From the NCBI GenBank assembly GCA_947306035.1, contig CAMZFG010000039.1, positions 1-7,136 of the forward strand: a DNA stretch of 7,136 bases, in the 5' to 3' direction. Positions within the stretch are counted from its first letter, which is position 1. Each line of letters begins with the position of its first letter. Source of the stretch: an uncultured Clostridia bacterium (GTDB taxonomy: Bacteria; Bacillota; Clostridia; Oscillospirales; CAG-272). The position numbers and the translations under genes were made by a program. Of this stretch, positions 1 through 5,928 are shown one piece after another. A model generated the notes under the pieces. That model did not search any database. It was not told the DNA's origin and saw only the letters and a program-made list of their open reading frames with translations.

Positions 1-1043
1 ACGATGGCGTAGCGCACCGCGGCGCCGGCGCCCACGTAGGCGTCGCCCATCAGCACCGCGTCTTCGACGACGGCGCCCGCCATGACGCGCACGTTCTCGC
101 CGAGCACGCTGTTTTTCACCGTGCCGAGTATCTCGCAGCCCTCGGTGATCGAGGCGTTCTCCACCACCGCGTTCTCGCCGATATACTGGGGCGGCGCGTT
201 GTCGTGCCGTGAGAGGATGCGCCATTCGCCCTCGGTCAGCGACAGCGTGGGGTTGTCGCCGAGGATATCCATGTTGGCCTGCCAGAGCGAGTCGATGGTG
301 CCCACGTCTTTCCAGTAGCCGGAGAACGGGTAGGCCATCATCTTCTCCCCCGCCGCCAGCATGGCGGGAATGATGTTTTTGCCGAAGTCGTTTTCGGAGT
401 TCGGGTCGGCGGCGTCGGCTTGCAGGTATTTGGTCAGCACCTCGCGGGTGAACACGTAAATGCCCATCGAGGCCTTGGTGCTGTCCGGGTGCTTCGGTTT
501 TTCGGTGAATTTGATAATGCGGTTTTCTTCATCGGTGGTCATGATGCCGAAGCGCGAGGCCTCCTCGATCGGTACCTCGATGACCGCCACGGTGCAGGCC
601 GCACCGCTCTTTTTGTGAGCCGCCAGCATTTTGGAATAGTCCATGCGGTAGATGTGGTCGCCCGACAGCACCAGCACGTACTCGGCGTTGTAGCGCTCGA
701 TAAAGGAAAGGTTCTGGTAGATGGCGTTGGCCGTTCCTTTGTACCAGTCGGCGCCTTTTTTGGCCTGATAGGGGGGCAGGATGCGCACGCCGCCGAGGTT
801 GCGGTCGAGGTCCCAGGGCAGGCCCGTGCCGATGTACTCGTTGAGCGCGAGCGGCTGATACTGCGTCAGCACGCCCACGGTATCGATGCCGGAATGCACG
901 CAGTTGGAGAGCGTGAAGTCGATGATGCGGTATTTGCCGCCGAACGTGACGGCGGGTTTGGCCGTTTTTGCCGTCAGCGCGTAAAGGCGGCTGCCCTGAC
1001 CGCCGGCCAGCAGCATGGCCACGCATTCTTTTTTCTTGAACAT
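1..1043 (-). CDS. glgC: Glucose-1-phosphate adenylyltransferase (ADP-glucose pyrophosphorylase), 3' end cut by window edge
   Basis: Makes ADP-glucose and pyrophosphate from ATP and glucose-1-phosphate, the committed cytosolic step of bacterial glycogen synthesis. The visible 347 residues start [15 protein letters not shown]. The nucleotide-binding loop GGQGSRL lies at residues 14-20, followed by the substrate-pocket block [14 protein letters not shown] from residue 30. [14 protein letters not shown] is at 95-108, the metal-binding aspartate is in SGDHIYRMD (D129), FTEKP with the glucose-1-phosphate lysine is near 179-183, and YWKDVGT is near 243-249. From about residue 288, hydrophobic hexapeptide-like repeats mark the start of the C-terminal left-handed beta-helix, which carries allosteric contacts in this family. 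The family is usually about 380-430 aa, so the last few tens of residues lie off the left edge. The ATG at 1041-1043 is chosen because a GGAGG (1051-1055 on the minus strand) sits 7 nt upstream. It lies 70 nt downstream of glgB on the same strand, so the two are probably cotranscribed. Identity is secure from motif order. Confidence 0.96.
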   Translation of the reverse strand, partial: MFKKKECVAMLLAGGQGSRLYALTAKTAKPAVTFGGKYRIIDFTLSNCVHSGIDTVGVLTQYQPLALNEYIGTGLPWDLDRNLGGVRILPPYQAKKGADWYKGTANAIYQNLSFIERYNAEYVLVLSGDHIYRMDYSKMLAAHKKSGAACTVAVIEVPIEEASRFGIMTTDEENRIIKFTEKPKHPDSTKASMGIYVFTREVLTKYLQADAADPNSENDFGKNIIPAMLAAGEKMMAYPFSGYWKDVGTIDSLWQANMDILGDNPTLSLTEGEWRILSRHDNAPPQYIGENAVVENASITEGCEILGTVKNSVLGENVRVMAGAVVEDAVLMGDAYVGAGAAVRYAI

Positions 1044-1077
1044 GGTCGTTCCTCCGTTTTTGTTTTTCGGGGCGCTT

Positions 1078-1095
1078 GCCGTCAGAACGGACGGC
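1078..1095 (-). other. Small hairpin in the glgB-glgC intergenic gap
   Basis: GCCGTC (1078-1083) and GACGGC (1090-1095) form a perfect 6-bp stem around a 6-nt loop, extendable by one G-U pair. It sits between the glgB stop codon and the glgC ribosome binding site. On the minus (transcribed) strand no U-run follows, so it is not an intrinsic terminator. An RNA-processing or stability element that sets different glgB and glgC levels is possible, but this is inference. The same TTGCCGTC/GACGGC words recur in the divergent intergenic region at 3111-3127. Confidence 0.4.
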
Positions 1096-1113
1096 GACGA
1101 AATACAAACAGGG

Positions 1114-2994
1114 TCATTTTTGCCGCGGCGCGGCTTTTGAGAGGATCACGCAGGACAGGGGCGGGGCGACGAGACGGACGGACTGCGCCTGCCCGTGGCA
1201 GGGGACGGGTTCGGTCTTGAGAACGCCGTTGTGCCGGCCGCCGCCGCCGTAACTTTCATCGTCGGAATTGAACACCTCGCGGTAGCGCCCCTCGGGCAGG
1301 CCGAGGCGGAGATCTTCACGGCAGACGGGCGTGAAATTCAGCACCACCACCAGTTCCCGCCCCCGGTCGTCGATGCGGCGGTAGGAGAGCACGCTCTCCC
1401 GCTTGTTGTCGGGGTCGATCCAGCAAAAGCCGTCCCAGCCCCCGTCGCGCCGGTAGAGCGGCGGGTTTTCGAGATAGAAGCGGTTGAGCGCCGCCGCGTA
1501 GTTCTGCAGTTTGGCGTGCATGTCATAATCCAGCAAAAACCACTCCACGGCGCCGGCGTAGTCCCACTCGCGGAACTGGCCGATCTCGCTGCCCATGAAC
1601 AGCAGTTTTTTGCCGGGGTGCGTCATCATATAGCCGAGAAAGACCCGCACGCCCGCAAACTTTTGCTCGTACGTGCCGGGCATTTTGTCGAGAAACGACT
1701 TTTTGCCGTGCACCACCTCGTCGTGCGAGACGGGCAGCACGTAGCGCTCGCCGAAAGCGTAGGTCAGCGAAAACGTCACCTTGTCGTGATGATAGGAGCG
1801 GAACAGGGGGTCCTCTCCGGCATAGGCCAGCGTGTCGTTCATCCAGCCCATGTTCCATTTGAGCGAAAAGCCGAGCCCGCCGTGCTCCCAGGAAGTCAGA
1901 TTGCCCCACGCCGTCGATTCCTCGGCGATCATCAGAAGACGCGGAAACGCGTTTTGCATGTGGCTGTTGAGTTTTTGGAAAAAGGCGATCGCCTCGAGGT
2001 TTTTATTCTCGCCGTAGCGGTTGGGGATCCATTCGCCCGGCATGCGGTCGTAGTCCAGGTAGAGCATGGAGGCCACCGCGTCGACGCGCAGGCCGTCGGC
2101 GTGATAGACGCGCGCCCAGAAATCGGCGTTGGAGATGAGAAAACTCTCCACTTCCTGCCGCCCCACGTCAAAGCAGCGCGTGCCCCAGCCCTTGTGCTCC
2201 ATGCGGTCGGCGCCCTGATACTCGTAGAGCGGTTCGCCGTCGAACTCGAAAAGACCGTGCTCGTCTTTGGGGAAATGTGCCGGCACCCAGTCGAGAATGA
2301 CGCCGACGCCGGCCTCGTGGCACGCGTCGACGAACGCCATGAAATCACGCGGCGAGCCGTGGCGGGCGGTGGGGGCGTAGTAGCCGCACACCTGATAGCC
2401 CCAGGAGCCGTCGAAAGGATGCTCCATGACGGGCAGCAGTTCGACGTGCGTGTAGCCCATCTGCTTGACGTACGGGATCAGGTCTTCGGCCAGTTCACGA
2501 TAGGAGAGCGGCGTGCCGTCCTCGTGCCGTTTGAACGAACCGAGATGCACCTCGTAGATATTGAGCGGCGCGGCGTAGGGGTCTGCCATGGCCTTTTCGC
2601 GATACGCCAGCCAGCCGGCGTCGCGCCATTCGTAGCCCGCAAGGTCGCATAAGACGGAGGCCGTGTGCGGCGGCTTTTCGCAGGCAAAGGCGTAGGGATC
2701 GGCCTTGTAGCGCACGCCGTGCGGCGTTTGCAGTTTGTATTTATACAGCGCGCCGGGCGCCGCGCGCCCCGCCGCCAGTTTGATCTCGAACACGCCGCCC
2801 TCGCTGACGCGCGTCATGGGGTCGCTTTCGCCCCAGTCGTTGAAATCGCCCGTCAGGAACACGGCCTCGGCGTGCGGCGCCCAGACGCGGAACACCGCCT
2901 CGCCCGCGGGGGTCAGATGCGCGCCCATGTAGTCGTAGCATTGATAATTGGTGCCCTGATGAAACAGATACAGGGGCAGATCGTCTTTGTGCAT
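1114..2994 (-). CDS. glgB: 1,4-alpha-glucan branching enzyme (GH13), complete, 626 aa
   Basis: Cuts alpha-1,4-glucan chains and re-attaches the piece by an alpha-1,6 bond, giving branched glycogen in the cytosol. An N-terminal CBM48-type beta-sandwich spans roughly residues 25-105 ([20 protein letters not shown]). The GH13 (beta/alpha)8 barrel follows, with IYEVHLGSF at 146-154 and the hallmark [17 protein letters not shown] at 185-201. Catalytic regions in order are DWVPAHFP (D235-H240), [11 protein letters not shown] with nucleophile D305, IAEEST with acid/base E358, and [11 protein letters not shown] with the transition-state aspartate D425. A C-terminal all-beta domain closes the protein. 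E. coli GlgB is 728 aa, so this is the shorter form lacking the extra N1 module. The ATG at 2992-2994 is preferred over an in-frame upstream ATG at 3040-3042: it has a strong AAAGGAGG 5 nt upstream, whereas the upstream ATG overlaps the promoter -10 box. It is the first gene of the leftward glycogen operon and all catalytic residues are intact. Confidence 0.97.
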   Translation of the reverse strand: MHKDDLPLYLFHQGTNYQCYDYMGAHLTPAGEAVFRVWAPHAEAVFLTGDFNDWGESDPMTRVSEGGVFEIKLAAGRAAPGALYKYKLQTPHGVRYKADPYAFACEKPPHTASVLCDLAGYEWRDAGWLAYREKAMADPYAAPLNIYEVHLGSFKRHEDGTPLSYRELAEDLIPYVKQMGYTHVELLPVMEHPFDGSWGYQVCGYYAPTARHGSPRDFMAFVDACHEAGVGVILDWVPAHFPKDEHGLFEFDGEPLYEYQGADRMEHKGWGTRCFDVGRQEVESFLISNADFWARVYHADGLRVDAVASMLYLDYDRMPGEWIPNRYGENKNLEAIAFFQKLNSHMQNAFPRLLMIAEESTAWGNLTSWEHGGLGFSLKWNMGWMNDTLAYAGEDPLFRSYHHDKVTFSLTYAFGERYVLPVSHDEVVHGKKSFLDKMPGTYEQKFAGVRVFLGYMMTHPGKKLLFMGSEIGQFREWDYAGAVEWFLLDYDMHAKLQNYAAALNRFYLENPPLYRRDGGWDGFCWIDPDNKRESVLSYRRIDDRGRELVVVLNFTPVCREDLRLGLPEGRYREVFNSDDESYGGGGRHNGVLKTEPVPCHGQAQSVRLVAPPLSCVILSKAAPRQK

Positions 2995-2999
2995 CGCGG

Positions 3000-3007
3000 C
3001 CTCCTTT
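3000..3007 (-). promoter_or_regulatory. glgB ribosome binding site (decides start)
   Basis: The minus strand reads AAAGGAGG, close to a perfect anti-Shine-Dalgarno match, 5 nt before the ATG at 2992-2994. This fixes the GlgB start at [10 protein letters not shown] and excludes the 16-residue upstream extension. Confidence 0.85.
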
Positions 3008-3033
3008 GAAATATTTTTACTTTTGCTGATTTT

Positions 3034-3062
3034 ATTATACAATGCGCGCGGAAAAAATACAA
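3034..3062 (-). promoter_or_regulatory. Predicted housekeeping-sigma promoter of glgB-glgC
   Basis: On the minus strand, a perfect -10 box TATAAT (3034-3039) is separated by exactly 17 nt from a weak -35 box TTGTAT (3057-3062), which matches only TTG of TTGACA. Initiation would be near 3027, leaving a leader of about 33 nt before glgB, too short for a riboswitch. A strong -10 with a poor -35 would fit a promoter helped by an activator, but that is inference. Confidence 0.7.
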
Positions 3063-3084
3063 GCCGTGCGCGGCGATTTTACGC

Positions 3085-3162
3085 AAAAGATTTCGACAGA
3101 GGGCTCCGCCTTGCCGTCCGACGGCAAAAAAGCCCCAGAACGGTGTCGAAAACGCGCCTTTT
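3085..3162. repeat. Nested imperfect inverted repeat between divergent promoters
   Basis: Four pairs of arms are symmetrical about 3118-3120. The inner pair is TTGCCGT (3111-3117) and ACGGCAA (3121-3127). The middle pair is GGGCT (3101-3105) and AGCCC (3131-3135). The third pair is TTTCGACA (3091-3098) and TGTCGAAA (3144-3151), a perfect 8-bp match. The outermost pair is AAAAG (3085-3089) and CTTTT (3158-3162). Together they give up to 25 bp of stem with internal loops. The block lies upstream of both predicted promoters (3034-3062 leftward, 3224-3252 rightward), so it is probably not in either mRNA. It could be a regulator-binding site, a short dispersed repeat, or an unrecognised small RNA. 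No coding function is seen. Confidence 0.55.
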
Positions 3163-3174
3163 CCGGTCGGAAAA
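3159..3174. repeat. Short palindrome TTTTCC-GGTC-GGAAAA
   Basis: TTTTCC (3159-3164) and GGAAAA (3169-3174) form a 6-bp stem around GGTC. Its left arm shares 3159-3162 with the outermost arm of the neighbouring nested repeat, so the two pairings exclude each other. It could be an operator half-site; nothing in the sequence fixes a function. Confidence 0.35.
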
Positions 3175-3179
3175 ACGCC

Positions 3180-3220
3180 GCGTGCGGGCCTGCCGCGGCC
3201 GCCGCCCTTCCCGCGCACGC
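3180..3220. repeat. GC-rich inverted repeat abutting the holB -35 box
   Basis: GCGTGCG (3180-3186) and CGCACGC (3214-3220) are perfect 7-bp arms around a very GC-rich interior that contains GCGGCCGC. The right arm ends 3 nt before the TTGACA of the holB promoter. On the minus strand a T5 run follows the stem after about 4 nt, so a weak leftward terminator is an alternative to a DNA-level regulatory site. No gene is seen here. Confidence 0.35.
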
Positions 3221-3223
3221 CCA

Positions 3224-3252
3224 TTGACAAATTCTTTTTGATTTGTTATACT
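3224..3252 (+). promoter_or_regulatory. Strong predicted promoter of holB-ricT
   Basis: A consensus -35 TTGACA (3224-3229), a 17-nt spacer, and a -10 TATACT (3247-3252; 5 of 6 consensus bases) carrying an extended -10 TG at 3244-3245. Initiation would be near 3259, giving a leader of about 29 nt before the GTG of holB. In Bacillus holB lies inside a longer operon downstream of tmk and small genes. Here it appears to head its own unit. Confidence 0.82.
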
Positions 3253-3271
3253 GATGAAAACGACGACAAGA

Positions 3272-3277
3272 GAGGAG
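3272..3277 (+). promoter_or_regulatory. holB ribosome binding site (supports the GTG start)
   Basis: GAGGAG lies 10 nt before the GTG at 3288-3290. No in-frame ATG precedes the conserved N-terminus, so this site supports GTG initiation. The ATG at 3254 is in another frame and lies within the predicted transcription start region. Confidence 0.7.
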
Positions 3278-3287
3278 CGAACCGACC

Positions 3288-4334
3288 GTGCGCACATTCT
3301 TTCCCGCCGTGGCGGGCAACCGGGCGCTTGCCGAAAAACTCGGCGAAGAGCTGGCGGGCGGCCGCTTTTCTCACGCCTATATCATCGAGGGCGCAAAGGG
3401 TTACGGCAAGCATACGCTGGCGCGGCAGATCGCCATGGCGGCGGCCTGCGAGAACCGCGACGACCCGCGCCACCCTCTGCCCTGCGGCGTCTGCCCCGCC
3501 TGCCGCAAGATCCGCTCCGGCAACTGCCCCGACCTCTTGTGGTTTTCCCGCGCGGCAGGCAAGGCCTCGATGGGCGTGGATACGGTGCGGGCGCTGCGCG
3601 AAGACCTGGCGCTGGTGCCCAACGAACTGGACGTCAAGATCCTGGTCGTCGAGGACGCGGACACCATGACGGTACAGGCGCAGAACGCCTTTTTGCTGAC
3701 GCTGGAAGAACCGCCCCCCTTCGTGCTGTTCCTGCTGCTGGCGGAGAACGCGGGCAGTTTGCTGGAGACCGTGCGCTCCCGCGCGCCCGTCTTTCGCCTC
3801 GGCCCCGTCGACGACGAGACGCTCGCCGCCTGGCTGACGCAGAACGCGCCGCCCGCCCTGCGGCCGGCGGCCGCCGCGCTGCAACGCGAAAAACCGGCGG
3901 AGTTCGCCGCGCTGCTGCGGCTTGCGGGCGGCGCCGTGGGCGTTGCGGAGCAACTGCTCGACGACAAAAAGCGCGCGCCCCTTTTAGCGGAGCGGGAAAC
4001 GGTCAACACCCTGCTGACCGCCCTCTTCGACCGTCGGCGCGACGTGCTGACGCTGACGCTGGCGGGCCTTTCGCAGAGCCGGGAAGCGGCGGACGATCTG
4101 CTGTCTCTTCTGGCGGCGGCGCTGCGCGACCTGATCCTGCTCTCCCGCAGCGAAACGGCGGCCCTGCTCTTTTTCACCGACCGCGAGGCGGCGCTGGACG
4201 CGGCCGCGCGCTGTCCCCTGACGCGCCTGCTTCGCTGCGCGGCGGCGACGGACGCCGCCAAAGACGCGCTGGCGAACAACGCCAACGTCCGACTGACCCT
4301 GTCAAGACTGGCCGATCAACTGCAAAACGCATAA
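3288..4334 (+). CDS. holB: DNA polymerase III delta-prime subunit (clamp loader), 348 aa
   Basis: Delta-prime is the rigid, non-hydrolysing AAA+ subunit of the replicative clamp loader, which opens the beta clamp and places it on primed DNA. The N-terminal AAA+ module runs from about residue 10 to 170: GRFSHAYIIEGAKGYGKHTLA, with a P-loop-like GAKGYGKH at 35-42 in which histidine replaces the Ser/Thr that supports ATP binding. A zinc module follows with C54, C66, C69 and C72. A Walker B-like ILVVEDAD is at 118-125, and VQAQNAFLLTLEEPPPF at 129-145 matches the DnaX/HolB family block. SRA at 164-166 replaces the usual SRC but keeps the arginine finger R165. The alanine/leucine-rich C-terminal part fits the lid and collar helices. 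The length is normal and the start is GTG, chosen by the upstream GAGGAG. It is the first gene of a two-gene unit, 21 nt before ricT, the conserved holB-yaaT pairing. DnaX itself is unlikely given the length and degenerate P-loop. Confidence 0.93.
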   Translation: MRTFFPAVAGNRALAEKLGEELAGGRFSHAYIIEGAKGYGKHTLARQIAMAAACENRDDPRHPLPCGVCPACRKIRSGNCPDLLWFSRAAGKASMGVDTVRALREDLALVPNELDVKILVVEDADTMTVQAQNAFLLTLEEPPPFVLFLLLAENAGSLLETVRSRAPVFRLGPVDDETLAAWLTQNAPPALRPAAAALQREKPAEFAALLRLAGGAVGVAEQLLDDKKRAPLLAERETVNTLLTALFDRRRDVLTLTLAGLSQSREAADDLLSLLAAALRDLILLSRSETAALLFFTDREAALDAAARCPLTRLLRCAAATDAAKDALANNANVRLTLSRLADQLQNA

Positions 4335-4355
4335 GTCATAAAAACGGAGTGTACC

Positions 4356-5843
4356 ATGGAAGAAGAAAAAAGAAACGATCAAGCCCGCGGCGAAAACGGC
4401 GGCACGCCCATTTCGGTGCGTCCCGGCAACTTTATGCCGCGCGGGCAGAACGGGCAGCAAAATGCCGATAACGCGCCCCGTAACGGGGGTAAAAACAGAA
4501 ATCGCCGTCGCCGCCGCGGCGGAGGCGGCAACCGGCAGGAGAATGAACGCCCCGCCGGCGAAAACCGGCGCGAGGCCGCCGACCGCGAGGGCGAAAATCC
4601 CGAAAACGGCAGCCGTGAAAACGGCAGCCGGCACGACCGCCGCGGGGGCCGGGATCGGCGCGATAACCGCGGCAAACCGCAGGAGCAGGGGCGGCGCGAG
4701 GACGACCGCGGACATCACGGCGGCCGCGACCGCCGCCGCGAGGACAACGCGCCCCGCATCAGCAGCACGCTGCGCGAAGAACTGGATTCCGAGTTTGCCG
4801 CCACGCCCTTTGCCGACCGTTTGCCCAAAAAACCGGGGCTGACGCAGGAGACCGAAAGCGCGGCGGATACCGACGAGTTTGCGGTGGACATCGCCACGGC
4901 GGCTTACCTGATCGAGGATATCCCCACCGGCTTCCCCGCCCCCGACGGCAAGTCGGTCGAGGTGGTGGGCGTGCGCTTCCGGCACGCGGGCAAAGTCTAT
5001 TTCTTCTCGCCCGAGGGCATCAAATTCCACATGGGCGACTCCGCCGTGGTCGACACCGCGCGCGGGCAGGAACTCGGCGAGGTCGTGCTGCTCAACCGCC
5101 ACGTGGCGGAAAAGAACATTTCGCAGCCCCTGCGCTCCGTGGTGCGTCTTGCCACGAAAGAGGATATCGCGCACGAGGCCGAAAACCGCAAAAAAGAGGC
5201 CGAAGCCCTCACCGTCTGCGCCGAAAAGATCGCCGCGCACAAACTCGATATGCGCCTGGTCGACGCGCAGTACACCTTTGACAACAGCAAACTGCTCTTT
5301 TACTTCACCGCCGAGGGGCGGGTCGATTTCCGCGACCTGGTGCGGGATCTGGCCGGCTTTTTCCGCACCCGCATCGAACTGCGGCAGATCGGCATTCGCG
5401 ACGAGTCGCGCCTGATCGGCGGGCTCGGCATGTGCGGCAGACCCTTCTGCTGCGCCACCTTCCTTTCCGATTTCGGACAGGTCTCGGTCAAAATGGCCAA
5501 GGAGCAGGGGTTGTCGATCAACACCTCGAAGATCTCCGGCTGCTGCGGGCGGCTGATGTGCTGCCTGCGCTACGAGCAAAAGACGTATGAACTGGAGACC
5601 GCCCTGACGCCCGGCCGCGACGCCCGCGTCATGACCCCCGACGGGCCCGGCACCGTGACCGAGAGCGCGCCCATCGCCGGCACCGTCAAGGTGCGCCTGG
5701 ACAGCGCCGAAGAGGACGAGGCCCCCGCCGTTTACCCCCGCGACGACGTGACCCTGCTGGCGCCGAGCCGGCCCGCGCAGGTCAAAGAGCCGGAAACGGA
5801 CGACGAGGACGACGCGGCAAAAACGCCTGCCGACGACGCCTGA
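4356..5843 (+). CDS. ricT: PSP1-domain Fe-S protein RicT/YaaT with Arg/Gly-rich N-terminal extension, 495 aa
   Basis: In Bacillus subtilis RicT acts with RicA and RicF in an Fe-S complex that stimulates RNase Y mRNA processing and affects sporulation and competence; the same role here is inferred by family. Residues 1-135 are low-complexity and highly charged: by hand count 27 of residues 41-130 are arginine, in RRRRR, RDRR and RGG-like runs. Residues 175-420 hold the PSP1 core: VEVVGVRFRHAGKVYFF at 201-217, then LLFYFTAEGRVDFRDLVRDLA, then the cysteine signature GMCGRPFCC (C360, C365, C366), and SGCCGRLMCC (C396, C397, C402, C403). A beta-rich tail at 418-470 (GRDARVMTPDGPGTV) and an acidic end (ETDDEDDAA) follow. 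Bacillus RicT is about 275 aa, so this one is nearly twice as long, mainly from the N-terminal extension. The start ATG has GGAG 6 nt upstream and lies 21 nt after holB. A strong terminator follows. The core call is secure; the role of the extension is unknown. Confidence 0.93.
   Translation: MEEEKRNDQARGENGGTPISVRPGNFMPRGQNGQQNADNAPRNGGKNRNRRRRRGGGGNRQENERPAGENRREAADREGENPENGSRENGSRHDRRGGRDRRDNRGKPQEQGRREDDRGHHGGRDRRREDNAPRISSTLREELDSEFAATPFADRLPKKPGLTQETESAADTDEFAVDIATAAYLIEDIPTGFPAPDGKSVEVVGVRFRHAGKVYFFSPEGIKFHMGDSAVVDTARGQELGEVVLLNRHVAEKNISQPLRSVVRLATKEDIAHEAENRKKEAEALTVCAEKIAAHKLDMRLVDAQYTFDNSKLLFYFTAEGRVDFRDLVRDLAGFFRTRIELRQIGIRDESRLIGGLGMCGRPFCCATFLSDFGQVSVKMAKEQGLSINTSKISGCCGRLMCCLRYEQKTYELETALTPGRDARVMTPDGPGTVTESAPIAGTVKVRLDSAEEDEAPAVYPRDDVTLLAPSRPAQVKEPETDDEDDAAKTPADDA
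4602..4631 (+). repeat. 15-bp tandem duplication inside ricT
   Basis: Two adjacent copies of GAAAACGGCAGCCG plus T or G (4602-4616 and 4617-4631) encode ENGSR twice in the low-complexity N-terminal extension of RicT. This suggests that the disordered segment grows or shrinks by in-frame repeat slippage. Confidence 0.7.
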
Positions 5844-5927
5844 CGACCGAACATGAAAAGCGCATCCGACCGGGTCGGATGCGCTTGTTTTTTATACCGT
5901 TTGGCGGTTTTTGCGTTTTTCGGTCGT
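5843..5927. repeat. 9-bp inverted repeat enclosing the convergent terminator
   Basis: ACGACCGAA (5843-5851, overlapping the last base of the ricT stop) is the exact reverse complement of TTCGGTCGT (5919-5927, one base before the stop codon of the minus-strand gene). The arms lie symmetrically around the terminator hairpin. As a result each convergent mRNA carries ACGACCGAA at its stop codon. A weak ACCG/CGGT hairpin followed by T5 (5896-5912) lies inside and could be a backup terminator for ricT. Confidence 0.5.
5858..5893 (+). terminator. Intrinsic terminator of holB-ricT
   Basis: A perfect 13-bp stem pairs AAGCGCATCCGAC (5858-5870) with GTCGGATGCGCTT (5874-5886) around a 3-nt CGG loop. G and then six T's (5888-5893) follow on the plus strand. 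It begins 14 nt after the ricT stop. Read on the minus strand the same stem is followed by only four T's, so it may also act, more weakly, on the convergent gene at 5929-7136. Confidence 0.92.
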
Positions 5928-5928
5928 T

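Noticed and set aside
420..1220. Open frame of 266 codons on the plus strand opposite glgC
   Set aside because: Antisense shadow of glgC; no family motif, no credible ribosome binding site, and an arginine-rich composition typical of GC-rich shadow frames.
1195..2652. Open frame of 485 codons on the plus strand opposite glgB
   Set aside because: It is antisense to glgB, whose catalytic motifs are all intact. It has no recognisable motifs and is Val/Ala/His/Arg-rich, as expected of an antisense shadow in GC-rich DNA.
2995..3042. Upstream in-frame start adding 16 residues to GlgB
   Set aside because: The ATG at 3040-3042 abuts the -10 box and lies before the predicted transcription start. It has no ribosome binding site, while the ATG at 2992-2994 has a near-perfect one.
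3063..3223. Riboswitch or T-box leader for either operon
   Set aside because: Both predicted transcripts start outside this block and have leaders of only about 30 nt; no known aptamer core or antiterminator layout is seen.
3042..3241. Several short open frames in the divergent intergenic region
   Set aside because: All are Arg/Ala/Pro-rich, run over the inverted repeats and promoters, and lack ribosome binding sites.
3254..4471. Long plus-strand open frame in a different register across holB and into ricT
   Set aside because: It is frame-shifted from HolB, very rich in Arg, Gly and Ala without motifs, and its ATG lies upstream of the predicted transcription start.
4302..5579. Open frame of 425 codons on the minus strand opposite ricT
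   Set aside because: Antisense to a gene with a clear PSP1/Fe-S signature. Its Ala/Val-rich part is the complement of the arginine-rich tail, and it has no promoter or recognisable domain.
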